64,000 bases of DNA, from assembly GCF_021130785.1 (NCBI RefSeq), contig NC_060213.1:98758501-98822500 (forward strand), in the 5' to 3' direction. The stretch's first letter is position 1; the number at the start of each line of letters is the position of its first letter. Below the pieces are notes generated by a model, which was given only the letters and a program-made list of their open reading frames with translations, was not told the DNA's origin and ran no database searches. Of the stretch, positions 43,669 to 54,682 are shown in pieces. This DNA comes from Homalodisca vitripennis (lineage: Eukaryota > Arthropoda > Insecta > Hemiptera > Cicadellidae). The translations under genes were made by a program, and so were the position numbers.

Positions 43669-44119
43669 GGGAACAGCCGATTTTGTTTTAAGCCTTCTTC
43701 CTCATGAGCCACTAACATGTGCAAGGTCTTATAAAACAGAACTAAAGGAGGATATATTGAATAAAATTACAATGGTAATGATAGAAAGTGCTACAGTCAC
43801 ATATGGGATTTGGAAATGCACAGTTTTCTGGCATATATGGAAAGTACAACGCATTAGAAGGCTCGTCAATTGGCACTCTCCATATCTCAATTTAGAAAAT
43901 GGGAATAAGATTGATTTTATAGCTAATTATAGTAAAATAAATAATAATAAACAAAAAGCGAATCAGTTATCTTGCAATTCATGTTATTTACCGATTGATA
44001 ACAAACCTGAGCAAACATATCCTCGAATTGGTAAATATGGTTTTAGAGTAAAACATTACTCTAAAACCATAAATCATAACAATGAAATTAATCTGTATGA
44101 TTTATTAGCTGAGCTTTAG
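43669..44119 (+). CDS. possible terminal exon of a host gene
   Basis: A pyrimidine-rich tract ending 'tttcttaatatag' (43,656-43,668) could be a 3' splice site. From the next base a frame stays open for 149 codons to TAG at 44,117. It begins 'GTADFVLSLLPHEPLTCARS' and includes 'CNSCYLPIDNKPEQTYPRIG'. Codon use is not just AT noise, and the length is unusual for this flank. I recognise no family, see no upstream partner exon, and the frame's first ATG is far in. It may be a real exon, or an old gene fragment. Confidence 0.35.
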
Positions 44120-47100
44120 TTTATAAGTTATAACAAACAACTTATAAACTTTAAGTGTTTTATATAGCCTTTTTTGTTTAAAGGAAACATCGAGTCAGGT
44201 AGTGGCGTATGTCAATCAGTGGGATTTGGTTGAGAGTTAGTGATTATGAGTATTTTTATATAGGACATAGTAACCTATGTACTCTAACTATCAGCCGGGT
44301 TATGTGACATTGACATGAAGAATTGTTGATAATAATCACACTCTTTTGTTTACACACGAAGCCCAATAATTGCTCAAAATGAGTATAAAATATTTAAAGA
44401 CGACATATATTTCAAGAATTCTCTAACCGACGTAATCTCTAGATAACGGCTAACATATGCTATGGTACATAAATGCTTTGGGTAAGGGCGACTGCTATTA
44501 ATCCAAATCAGTACGTCCTCATTAAACTGTGATGAGTTTGATTGGTCAGCAGTTACCGGTGAGCAGCTAATAACAAGCTTGTTTCACTTTTAGTGTCTCA
44601 ATTTATTTATTTTGCAAGTTAGTTGGCAACTTTTATTATACGTACATGCTAGTTGAAAAATTAGTTTGACTGAAATAAACAAATACCAGTATTGAAAAAA
44701 AGTCATATTTTAGCCGTCAGTCATTGGAAAAAAACAGTTAAAAATCCAAGGAACTGATGTTCAAGGTTTCTGAATCATGCGATTTAAAAGAAATTGATCT
44801 AAAAGACAGTAATATATTTCAGCTCTTGTGGAGAGTTATCAGTGACATAACAATTTCACTTTGACTATTTAATTTTAGTTTTACCGTTTAACCTTCGCCA
44901 TCATAACAAATGACTGCTGAGCGATGGAATTCGGTATCACAGTTGTTGGTGAAAGGCGATTGTAAAAATTGTATGTGAGAGAAATGCACGAAAAGTTTAC
45001 ATTTATGAATGGAGAAAGCTGATTTTCGCGTAAAACCATTGTATCGATGAACTAGTACTGTGGATTTAATACAATAGTGTCTGATTTTAATAAATACTCT
45101 GGTGTGCTCTTACTACCGACCTCAGCACCCGATTGTGTTTACCTTTGTACTAAAGATCACTGTAATATGACGTAGTTATATGTATGGCTTTGGTAGTTGT
45201 ATATATTATATCAAATGGTTTACGTAGATTAAGATGTTTTATCCGTCAAAAGAAATTTGAAAGCACATTTTGATTTGAGCATCTGAGGTAATTTTAAATC
45301 CAGGAGACTAAGTTTGTTTTATTTTCAGTGCAAATTCCCCAAAGCCTCGCTCCATACGCTATAAGATACATTTTATTACGAGCTAACTTGGCTGGGTGGC
45401 ACTAGGAATGTATGCGTAACGCCCTCATACAAATTCATTAAATAAAAAAAGTTGATTTCGATGACAAAGAGTACCCCTCCATGAGATTTGGCTGAGCGTT
45501 AGTGAACATTTGAAAATTTATCTTGTAGGTAACTATACATTTGTTAACAAACTAAGTAAATTCTATGATTTACATGTGAAATGTTTTTACAGTTACAAAT
45601 GTATCCCAATGATCATCCCAACACATACAACATCATTTTTTGGTATGTAGGTGTGTAGACATTAATTATTTATTGATATGAAATCTAGCCTAATGATCAA
45701 AGGTGTGAATGAATCATTTGGAAACATATAACGAGAAAAGGTTTATGTGTAGACTTCTATTTTACATAGACATGATTAATTCTTTGAAGTTGCATTTTAC
45801 ATGGAATTTCGCTGAGTGTCGTTCAAGTGTACAAATTCCTTTTTCACAGGATCATCTGTCGCTCTCGCTTTTATTATTTAAATGAACGGAAATCCTATTA
45901 GTATTAAAAAATTTTATTGATCATTAGCAAAATCTCCTCCCTTGTATATAATAAACAAAAACTGCAAAATTATGCAAAAATAAAAAATAATATTATAACA
46001 CTCCAATATGATGCAGTACAATTCAATAGCGTAAAAGAATTAAAAAATATGCAAATAAAATTTTCACGCATTATTTTATGCATTAATATTTTACAAAATA
46101 AAATTTGAATTCCGTTATCATTTTAATTACATTAATAAAATATAAATTTAAGGTGATGCGATTTGCTTCGGAAAACTACTATAATAGTATTTAATAGCCA
46201 TATATATTTCAGAAACTCGCTTAAAAAACTCTGAAGAACTATTTTCTGTTAACACTTGCTTAAGAAAAAATAGGTTTTTATTGAAAACCTTGCAGTCAAA
46301 CAGAATCCAGATTAGTTGATTAGAGTAATTAAGCCTAGAGCTCCTTACCCGTGGGTTCAATTTGCTTTAGTAATGAACTGAGGTCTGTTGGAATTATAAG
46401 TGCAGTCTTAGTGATCAACTGATGAATATCTTTTTAATAGCATTATGTAGTGGAAAGATAATTATTACGGGTTTTCGGTGGATGCAATTCCAAGAATTAT
46501 AATTTTGTTGGAGATAAATTTCTTAATTAAAAAAAGAAAACAGTGTAATATTTAATATCGAAATGTTCAACGTGTTACGTACAGTGAAATTTGTATGAGA
46601 ATTACTAAGTTCAATAACATCAGGTTTAATAGACTTAACCAAGATATAAATTGAATTACGTTCAATATAAGGTCCACTTTAGAGTTCCAGTGTGAGATTT
46701 AATTCATTGCTCCTTATCCATTATGCTTCACACCACTGCACTATACTTTTGAAATATCTTTTCTTCTTTATAACCACATTGTTGTGATGTAATTGCTTTC
46801 TTTTATGTAACTGTAATATTTCAAATTTGTGATATTATTCTTCAAAACCACTAGATATATTGGGATATTTTTAAAGATATTACAAAGGACAGTTTCATTA
46901 GACTTCAAAGTTTTTTTATAAATATACAGTGAATGTGATACAGTAAAAATAATAGAACACCGACTTTTTTGTCTAAATTTTAATTTGCACTTTCAATAAT
47001 TGTTGGCATTCAAATAATAGTATAAAAATACGAGTTTCGATAGATAATCCGTATTTTCACAAAGATTTGATTGTAAATATGATATAAATGCAAATTAAAT

Positions 47101-48959
47101 TAATTAATTTAGACTAACTGGATATCAACATCAAGTCTCTCTAAGTTTAATTATATAAAAGATTGATATACATTTTAATTAACGTACATGGGTGAAAACC
47201 TTTTGTATTTTAAACAATTAAGCTGACAGCTTGGAATTATGTATAAACGTTTTTATATCGACAACGAATGACAACTTGAAGAACATCGCTTAAGAATGAA
47301 ATTTCTCATCTAGATAAATAGAATGTAAGACAGATTACAGAGTTATGAAATGGAACCAGGAATGAAGGAATTTGTAGGTCTTCCTAAACCTTATCGTATT
47401 CACATTAAGTGAAGGGAAAATTAACGTAAAAATATCCGTAATTAGAGTGCTAACCTTATTTCACCAACTAGTCCATTAACACATTTTAAAGTTACCTAAT
47501 GATTTGAAGAGTTTGGTCATTGGTATTGATCTTTGTGTTATAAATAATTATAAAGCCAACCATTGAAATAATATTTTTTATTTTAAAGTGGTCAAAATAC
47601 TATCATCGTTTCACATTTCACTTTCTCCTGTACGTGCATATGACGGTATGTGTAGTACACCACTTTCCTGCTTCTAATTGCTAAACATCTGTACTTGTCT
47701 AGAAATGTTTTAATAACAGAGATGTGTGAGACTACGGTTGGAGATACCCAATACTAAACTAACAAGGTGAGGAACGATAATAAGGTGTCTGGCACATCTG
47801 AAGCCGCAATAAAGCTACTTTGTTCTTTCCTGTTCGGAGAAGTTTATTTTTATTTTGATGTTGAGCAAGAAAGAAACGGCAATGTTATATATATATATTA
47901 GCTATACCAATATCCACTGTCACTGGTAATTTTTAATTAATTTTTACCTTATAGGGTTTTCTTTTCCTACCTTTATATTGTAGTTATGGTTGAGATGCAA
48001 ATTTGAGGATACAGAATTTTTAAAACAATATGTGCATTTGAAATTTGCACATGTGAGATTGTAAGACGTGTAGTTAAATGGAATGGTATATAGTCTTGCA
48101 ATTGGTATGGAACCTCTTAACAATCCTACCTGGTTATTTAAAATACATACAGTTTATAATTTGCATTATACAATAAAGTGTAAGGTTCTACAAAGAAGAC
48201 TGTAAAATATGTTGTGTGTGGTGAAGGATCGTACATATATACCATACAAATCTGTACTGTTATGAGTTGTTAAAATCTCCGTAATAAACTTTAGTGAAAC
48301 TCAGCCAATAATCCCATGATGCAGTTTGAAAATATCATAGACAATTTAAAAATATATTTCAGAAAGTTATAGTATTGTTTTCCAATAACTGAAGTTATCA
48401 GGTTACTGAAACTTACATTTATACGTAATACTGCTCTTATAAATACAATGCTTGAAGTTTCTCAAATAAACAACCAAATATTTAAAATAATTCTTAAGGT
48501 AGTGTTATGAGCCTTCAAAAATATTATTATATCCGACCCAAACTTTCCATAAGGGATGATTACGCACATTATCTCATACAAGCACCAAAGCGTAGAACAA
48601 CGCTGAAATAATCCCTTGACACCAATATCAAAGCGTAACTTTCACTTCAAACTCACAGTTACATCAAGTAGTTTAAAGTTAGAATCTAATTTCAAGTTCT
48701 CTATATTGTGTTTGTGAAGGAATCCCCTGGAAAGTTTACAGTATTCGAAACATTAGGGACAAACTGAAGTTTAAAGTAATAACAAAATTGGTTTCATTAT
48801 ACCTTGAATGTATCTGTACTGAATCTACTGTAATCAAGAAACACAAATCTTCATTATAATTGTAATGGTTATGGTTTTCGATTTTGTCTATTGTATATTA
48901 TAATTTCTGATACAGCGGTTTTGATATAATTGAAATATTTTTAACAACTATCATTAAAT
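44120..48959. other. gene-poor right flank, part 2
   Basis: AT-rich non-coding sequence. The few frames of 60-70 codons have no recognisable features. A short (TA) run lies at 47,887-47,898. Confidence 0.55.
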
Positions 48960-49215
48960 AGTGGCACTGCCAATGGCGCAGTGCAGCGAGTACGGCGGTT
49001 ATCGCAAGATAACCAGATCAAGCAACGTCGAGCGTGGCCGCTGCTTGGATAGGTGACCACTGAGCGACCCTGTCCATGCAAGCGGCCCGCCTGCCCGGCC
49101 ATTGGTAGTGGTTCGGAAGTCACCTTTAAGCCGTTGGTCCCCAGGTTAAGTGTTAGAGAGGGCCTCTTAGCCCTAACACCACCTGGTAAAATAAGACATT
49201 CTTTACTTTACTTTA
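48960..49215 (+). mobile_element. 5S-rRNA-derived SINE (SINE3 type)
   Basis: 49,011-49,058 reads 'agatcaagcaacgtcgagcg' ... 'gctgcttggataggtgacc', which matches the internal promoter region (A box, intermediate element, C box) of eukaryotic 5S rRNA. It stands in a GC-rich stretch of about 240 bp within AT-rich DNA. It ends in a short tandem tail 'ctttactttactttacttt' (49,201-49,219). 5S-derived SINEs are transcribed by pol III and moved by a LINE partner. Confidence 0.75.
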
Positions 49216-49702
49216 CTTTCAATTTGTTAAAAATTTTAAATCATAACTTATATTGGTATAACCATCGTTTTTAAATGTGAAATTGCTACAGAAAACTATA
49301 GTAGCAATATTTGTGATGATTTAAAAAAACCTATGGTAACATGTGGGTTCCATTTAGTTACACTAAACCTGATCACATATTTTGATGTCTTCACTTTTAA
49401 TCAAGTTGTAATCAACATCATGTCTTAAAACTTTGCCAGTCTCGTAAAACTTACATTAAAGTTTTGGCATTGAAGAAGCTTTCGTATTTATGGAAAAATG
49501 TAATAAAGAAAAACACATTCTGCTCAAAACTTTATGACAGTAATAAGAACTTATATGTCACATATGCGTGTTTCGATTTCCTTTGCAATATCTAGCTGAA
49601 AACTACGAGTAGTAACTTTAATTGGTTTCAAAGTCATATCACGTAAACTAAAATACAATAAAACAATAAAAAACCTTATAAATAATTTATAAGGCATAAA
49701 TA

Positions 49703-49703
<1 letters not shown>

Positions 49704-49737
<34 letters not shown>
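49704..49737. repeat. (TA)n microsatellite
   Basis: About 17 TA units. Confidence 0.9.
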
Positions 49738-49742
<5 letters not shown>

Positions 49743-50092
49743 TTAATATTACAAGGACTTTCCAACCTTATTATATACTGGAAGTGGAACACAAGCGATG
49801 GAAATATATGTTTTTAGATCAAAGTATTCTTTTTAATTTTATAAAATTTAAAATAGTCACACACAAAAATTACCCACAAATATCGCAACAATAAATAGAC
49901 GCATTTTATTCTAAGTAGGTTTGATTTACTGATTAAATAAATAATAAATAAATAAAAATGCCTTTTATTTCCAAGCGTTTCTCAGTACAAGACTGATTTT
50001 TAGAATAACTTAGGTCAATCCTTATAAATATTTAAAATAGGTGCAACAAACAATATTTAACAATGCTGTGGATGGAGCTTATATTGGTCACT

Positions 50093-50235
50093 GTTAAATT
50101 ACATGAAAAACATCAAACCAATATTTAAAACTTTTATTGTTTTGTGAGGCCTTTCGACAGCGAGGCTATCGAAAGGCCTCACAAAACAATAAAAGTTTTA
50201 AATATTGGTTTTATGTTTTTCATGTAATATTTAAC
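50093..50235. repeat. long near-perfect hairpin in the LINE 3' region
   Basis: Arms 50,093-50,157 and 50,169-50,235 are complementary over about 65 bp with one substitution and a 2-base indel. They are separated by an 11-base loop 'cagcgaggcta'. The central 'ttgtgaggcctttcga' is perfectly mirrored. Confidence 0.9.
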
Positions 50236-50550
50236 GAGTACACACTAAACTTAACAGTAACTAAATAATGAACTAACTTAAACTACATGACTATTTTTAT
50301 AAAAATCCTTTAACTTTATTCTAAATGAATCTAGTTTTACTCGTTTGAGATTTTCGGGGAGGTCGTTGTACAATTTTGGGCCGATGTAAGAGAAGCTCCT
50401 CCTACCCAATTCCAGGTTCACTTTTGGAAAGTGTAGCAACTGCGTGACATGACGGGTTCTGTATTTTGAAACCTCCTCCCGGGATGAGAGCCTCCCGCTT
50501 AAGTACTGTGGCTCTCCGTCAGACAGAACCTTGTGAATTAAAATACAGGC

Positions 50551-51475
50551 CTATATCCTGCACACAGTTTCCATCGGCAATAGGCCAACAGCATCTCGAT
50601 AAGGTGAAACATGATCAAAGCGTTCCAACTTGAAAACAAAACGAATTGCGGAATTTTGAAGCTTCTGGATTCGTTCCTGGTCTCCCTTCGAGATAATGTT
50701 GCCATAAGCAGGATAAAAATAGTAAAATACAGAGAAAACGAAAGCCTGCATTGATTGCAGCCTTGCAGACTCCGGCAACAGATCCCTAAACATGTAACCC
50801 CTTAACCTGCCAATGGCACGCTGGATGGTATGAGTAACATGGTTGGAGAACGTAAGGTCCCTATCCAGCACTACGCCGAGAGTCTTCACGCTGTCACAAA
50901 CAGCCAAACTCTCGCCAACGATCGTGACTCTCAGACCCCTGTCACTTAGGGCCTCTACAAGGTTGTGTGGGGCAAGATGAATCACAGTGCACTTGGTAAC
51001 ATCGAGTTTGAGGCCATTGTCATGCGACCACTGGCTGATTCTCTCTAGATCAGAGTTAATCCTCAGAAACGCCTCTTCCATGTTGCCAGGCGCATAAGAC
51101 AAGTGCAATTTTGAGTCATCTGCATATAGGTGTACTCCACTGTTTTGCACACATGAAGGAAAATCTGATGTGTACAGGTTGAAAAAAATTGGGCCCAGAC
51201 AACTTCCCTGAGGTACACCTCTACGTTTAAACAAGACAGCAAATGCCTCAGCTCCCAACTTTGTAATCTGGCTCCTATCATCTAGATATAATTTGACCCA
51301 ATCTATTACACTTTTGCCAAATCCATAATAATGCATCTTCGCCACCAGCTGTTCATGATTTATTGAATCAAACGCTTGTGAATAGTCAAGCATTACAACT
51401 GAGCTATATCTTCCTTGGTCTCTTTCATCGATCAGATCACTGAATAAGTTTACCAGTGCAGTGCATGTGCTGTGG
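50551..51475 (-). pseudogene. LINE reverse transcriptase fragment
   Basis: The minus-strand frame contains palm motifs 'LDYSQAFDSINH' (motif A, catalytic Asp), 'GVPQGSCLGPIFF' (motif B) and 'LYADDSKL' (YADD, motif C). It extends upstream of the first ATG with 'FRKSHSTCTAL' in the fingers and 'DERDQG'. Downstream it ends in the thumb region at a stop near 50,551. The preceding frame (51,935-51,450) carries the earlier RT segment ('FPENWKISLLHPSPK') but goes out of frame before motif A. Confidence 0.85.
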
Positions 51476-51870
51476 CTTTTCCTAAAACCAGATTTTGTTT
51501 TTGGAAAATGTTTTCTCTTTCCATATAATTAACAATTTGTCTTGTTACAATTTTCCCAAGAATCTTGGATATTACGGGTAATATCGATATGGACCTTAAC
51601 TGTTCGACACATTTAGGGGCTGCCACCTTTGGCGAAGGGTGTAAAAGACTAATTTTCCAGTTTTCAGGAAAAATCTCATTTATTAATGACTCATTTATCA
51701 AATGTGTAATGGCCTCTATAGCATACGGACTCACAGCCTTGATCATATCTATTGAAATTTCATAACTCCCGACTTCTTTTGATTTGATTTCATTCATTGC
51801 TGATTTTACTTCGTCACTTGTTACTGTTGCAATGATGAAATCATTTACCACTTCCTCTCGCCTGTTTTCC

Positions 51871-52925
51871 TTAAATAGGGCAATTTTTTCGGCACTTACT
51901 TCTTTCCACACCCCATAGCAATAAAATAACAACATTACATTTCTTTAGGCACGTCCAAAATTCTTTTGGATTTTTATTGGATGACAACTTTTCTGCAAAA
52001 AAGGCTTTCTTAGTCCTCCACACCAATTTATTCAGGTTATTACGAGCTCTCTTGTAATCTTTCCAATCATCACTGTCCCTGGTTTTCCAATATTTGTTAC
52101 GCAACTTATTCTTTAATTTGGTGTGTTTTATTATGATATCATTTCTCCAAGGAGCTTTATCTTTGGTTAATCTTTTACGAACTATTGGGGCCTCATTATC
52201 AAACACAGTTTGTATATGAGTGGTAATAAACGTTTCGATGCTATTTACCCCTTGCAGTTGAGTCACTTTTTTCCAATCAACTTCAGCAGTTGCACTGGCA
52301 GCTCGACTTCGATCAAATTTAAAAAAATCTCTATAGGTAATCATTTTTGGAACCTTTTTGCATTTCTTGAACATGATGGTGCAGTAAACCATTCTGTGGT
52401 CCGTAATCTTCGCCCCTTCATGGTCAAGAATGCTAGGTGCATCAATGACGCCGGTCTTCATGACTTTAGCCTTCCTGACAACTATGATGTGGTCTAACAA
52501 GGTGGCTGAAGTTGCTGTCACTCTGGTTGGCTCGTTAATTACTTGCTTTGTATTAGTCTCTTGCATGAGTCGGCGTAAATATTTTACATCATTGCTTGAT
52601 GTTGATAACAAATCAATATTTGTGTCACCCAGATACATAACAGTACTCACCTCTATGGCCAGATTAACAAAGAGTGAACGAAACAAGACAGAGAGAGAGA
52701 GACGTGTATCTCACATGAGGAGGCCTATAAACCACACATAAGCCTAGCCTCTGCCCCTTTACCTTCAAAACAATCGGGAGATACTCTACACCAGGGTCCA
52801 CATCATCAGTGAGTGTTCACTGTTCATACACAACACCGTCCTTAACGTAAAGGGCCACTCCACCACCAGCTGTGTTTCTTGTAAGACCTTGCATTCTGTC
52901 TTTCCGGTCCATGCGCAGATTGTGT
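51871..52925 (-). pseudogene. LINE endonuclease and linker fragment
   Basis: From the right: 'GGGVALYVKDGVVYEQ' (about 52,820-52,880), a stop, 'LKVKGQRLGLCVVYRPPH', then after a disruption 'YLGDTNIDLL' and 'ITDHRMVYCTI', the substrate-binding and catalytic motifs of an APE-type endonuclease. A basic linker leads to the RT. Stops, a GA-repeat near 52,690 and frame changes show decay. The N-terminal endonuclease motifs are missing. Confidence 0.75.
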
Positions 52926-54557
52926 TATACTCGTAAAAATGAGCAAAATAGTTCATATTATGGTATTTCCTAACTATTTTACTTTTCCGCTCATCTATCT
53001 GTCTGGGTTTTTATCAAAAAACATATCGTTTGCACCAGTTAAGATAAAGTTATGAAACTTGAGAACTGTACTAATCCTAGGTAAACATATTGAATAAAAT
53101 ATTAAGAAAATCCATTTACGCGTTTTAAAAACGTGGACGTTTAAATTATTCTATCTAAATAACTCAATACCGACTAAATCCAAAGCAATATATTTTTATT
53201 TACTTTCACGGAAAGTTTTCCAGAGTTCCTCTTTGCAGTTAATATTATTAGTGTCGGTATCAGTTACACTTATTTAATAATATTTTCTACTATTTATACT
53301 ATGATAAACTAAACATAATTCTTAATGATAGGTTTCATTACATCGTATGTTAGTTTTTGTTTACTTTAAACTTTATATTTATAAGGCTTGTATGTTTAGG
53401 TGATGAAAATGTAATATGTTACTTCGTAATTTCCAGTGATTAGCACTGTAAAATCATAAGAAGCTTTAAATGTAAACATTAGCATTAAAAATAACTTTAT
53501 TACATTAAAATGTTGAAAACTAATATTTTAGTGAGTTTGAATCCTGTCGACCATCGAGTAAAGTTTTAATGAGCTATGATACCACTTAAAATACCAAGGA
53601 GAAGTAGACAAGTTCTTGGTCTGGATTTGATATTGTTATAGACAACCTTTAAATTGACGCGGAGACTACTTGAAACATGCATTTACAAAAACAATTAAAA
53701 TATATGGATTTTTAGATATGTGTTTCCATTGTGACCTAACTTCATTTTCAAACCCAAATCGAATGTTAAGTTAAGGTGGCGATGAAAGCAATTTACTATT
53801 TGTAAAATATGCTATAATTTTCTATGGGGATTTGTCTGTCAACTAACTTAACGTATTTTTTAGCCTTTAACCGCAGCTACAAATTTCAATAATTTTTTTG
53901 TATATACAAATATAATTTATTTGGATCTTACTTTATTTTTTTAACCGAAAAGATCCTTCATTATAAAATCTTAATACCATTCCTAAAAATATCTCTCGAA
54001 ATCCAATACATAACTCTGTATGTACAAAGTAACTGTTTACCCTCTCCATGGAAGGAATTTAGTAAAGAACTAGAGTACTCTAAAAATTTCCAAAAAGAAA
54101 ACGATCTTGGCCTTTTTATATCGGGGTAAATATTGAATTTAGCATGGATAGCTAGGCATAGCAACTAAAATATGCAAATTTAAACAGTATAGAGAACTTT
54201 AATAAGACAAGAATAACAAATGCAGGAAAATGTTCTTCTGGGGAGAATATTCGTCAAGAACACTTTTCAATCGTTGACTTCCAGTGAATAACAATGACTT
54301 CCACATGCAGCAACACTGCTCGCAGAGACTGAGGCTTCTCAGTTGTAAGAGCGTACCCATGTGATCGAGTATCCAAATGCTTTAAGCACTCTAGATACAG
54401 AGGGTTTTTCAGAAGCCCGAATTTTCTGATGGTCCAGAAGACCTGATGGCGCGATAAGTAGACTTTCTGAACTCAGAGGTACACAAGTCATATGATAAAA
54501 GCTATATTGCATAAACCGTAGCTATATGCATATAACAATATTTAATATATATTTATA
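52926..54557. other. gene-free stretch
   Basis: AT-rich, no recognisable gene or repeat. One frame of 67 codons on the minus strand (54,164-53,961) is not convincing. Confidence 0.5.
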
Positions 54558-54618
54558 TTGTAATAGTAGCACATTCACCAGGCAAGTGAGAGATCCGGGT
54601 TCGACTCCCGGCGGAGCA
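54558..54618 (+). repeat. tRNA-like unit, 5'-truncated
   Basis: Begins inside the D arm ('gtaatagtagcacattcacc'). The anticodon loop reads CAGGCAA, the T arm is intact, and the usual tail 'agtactttttgtgattcaat' plus 'gtttattgaaatt' follows. It is the first unit of the array interrupted by the Kolobok-like element. Confidence 0.75.
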
Positions 54619-54682
54619 AGTACTTTTTGTGATTCAATGTTTATTGAAATTAAGTAAGGATATTGCCATTTATACAATTTAA

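Larger units (their letters stand above)
49936..52925 (-). mobile_element. 5'-truncated non-LTR retrotransposon (LINE)
   Basis: On the minus strand the element runs from an endonuclease fragment (near 52,925) through reverse transcriptase to a (TTTA)n-type tail at 49,936-49,960. The 5' part begins inside the endonuclease, so it is a typical 5'-truncated copy. Frames change several times. Family: CR1/Jockey-like clade, by the sequence around the RT motifs; I cannot narrow it further. Confidence 0.85.

Noticed and set aside
48941..49123. 60-codon minus-strand frame with Arg/Pro-rich product
   Set aside because: Lies over the GC-rich 5S-derived SINE; no start context or homology.
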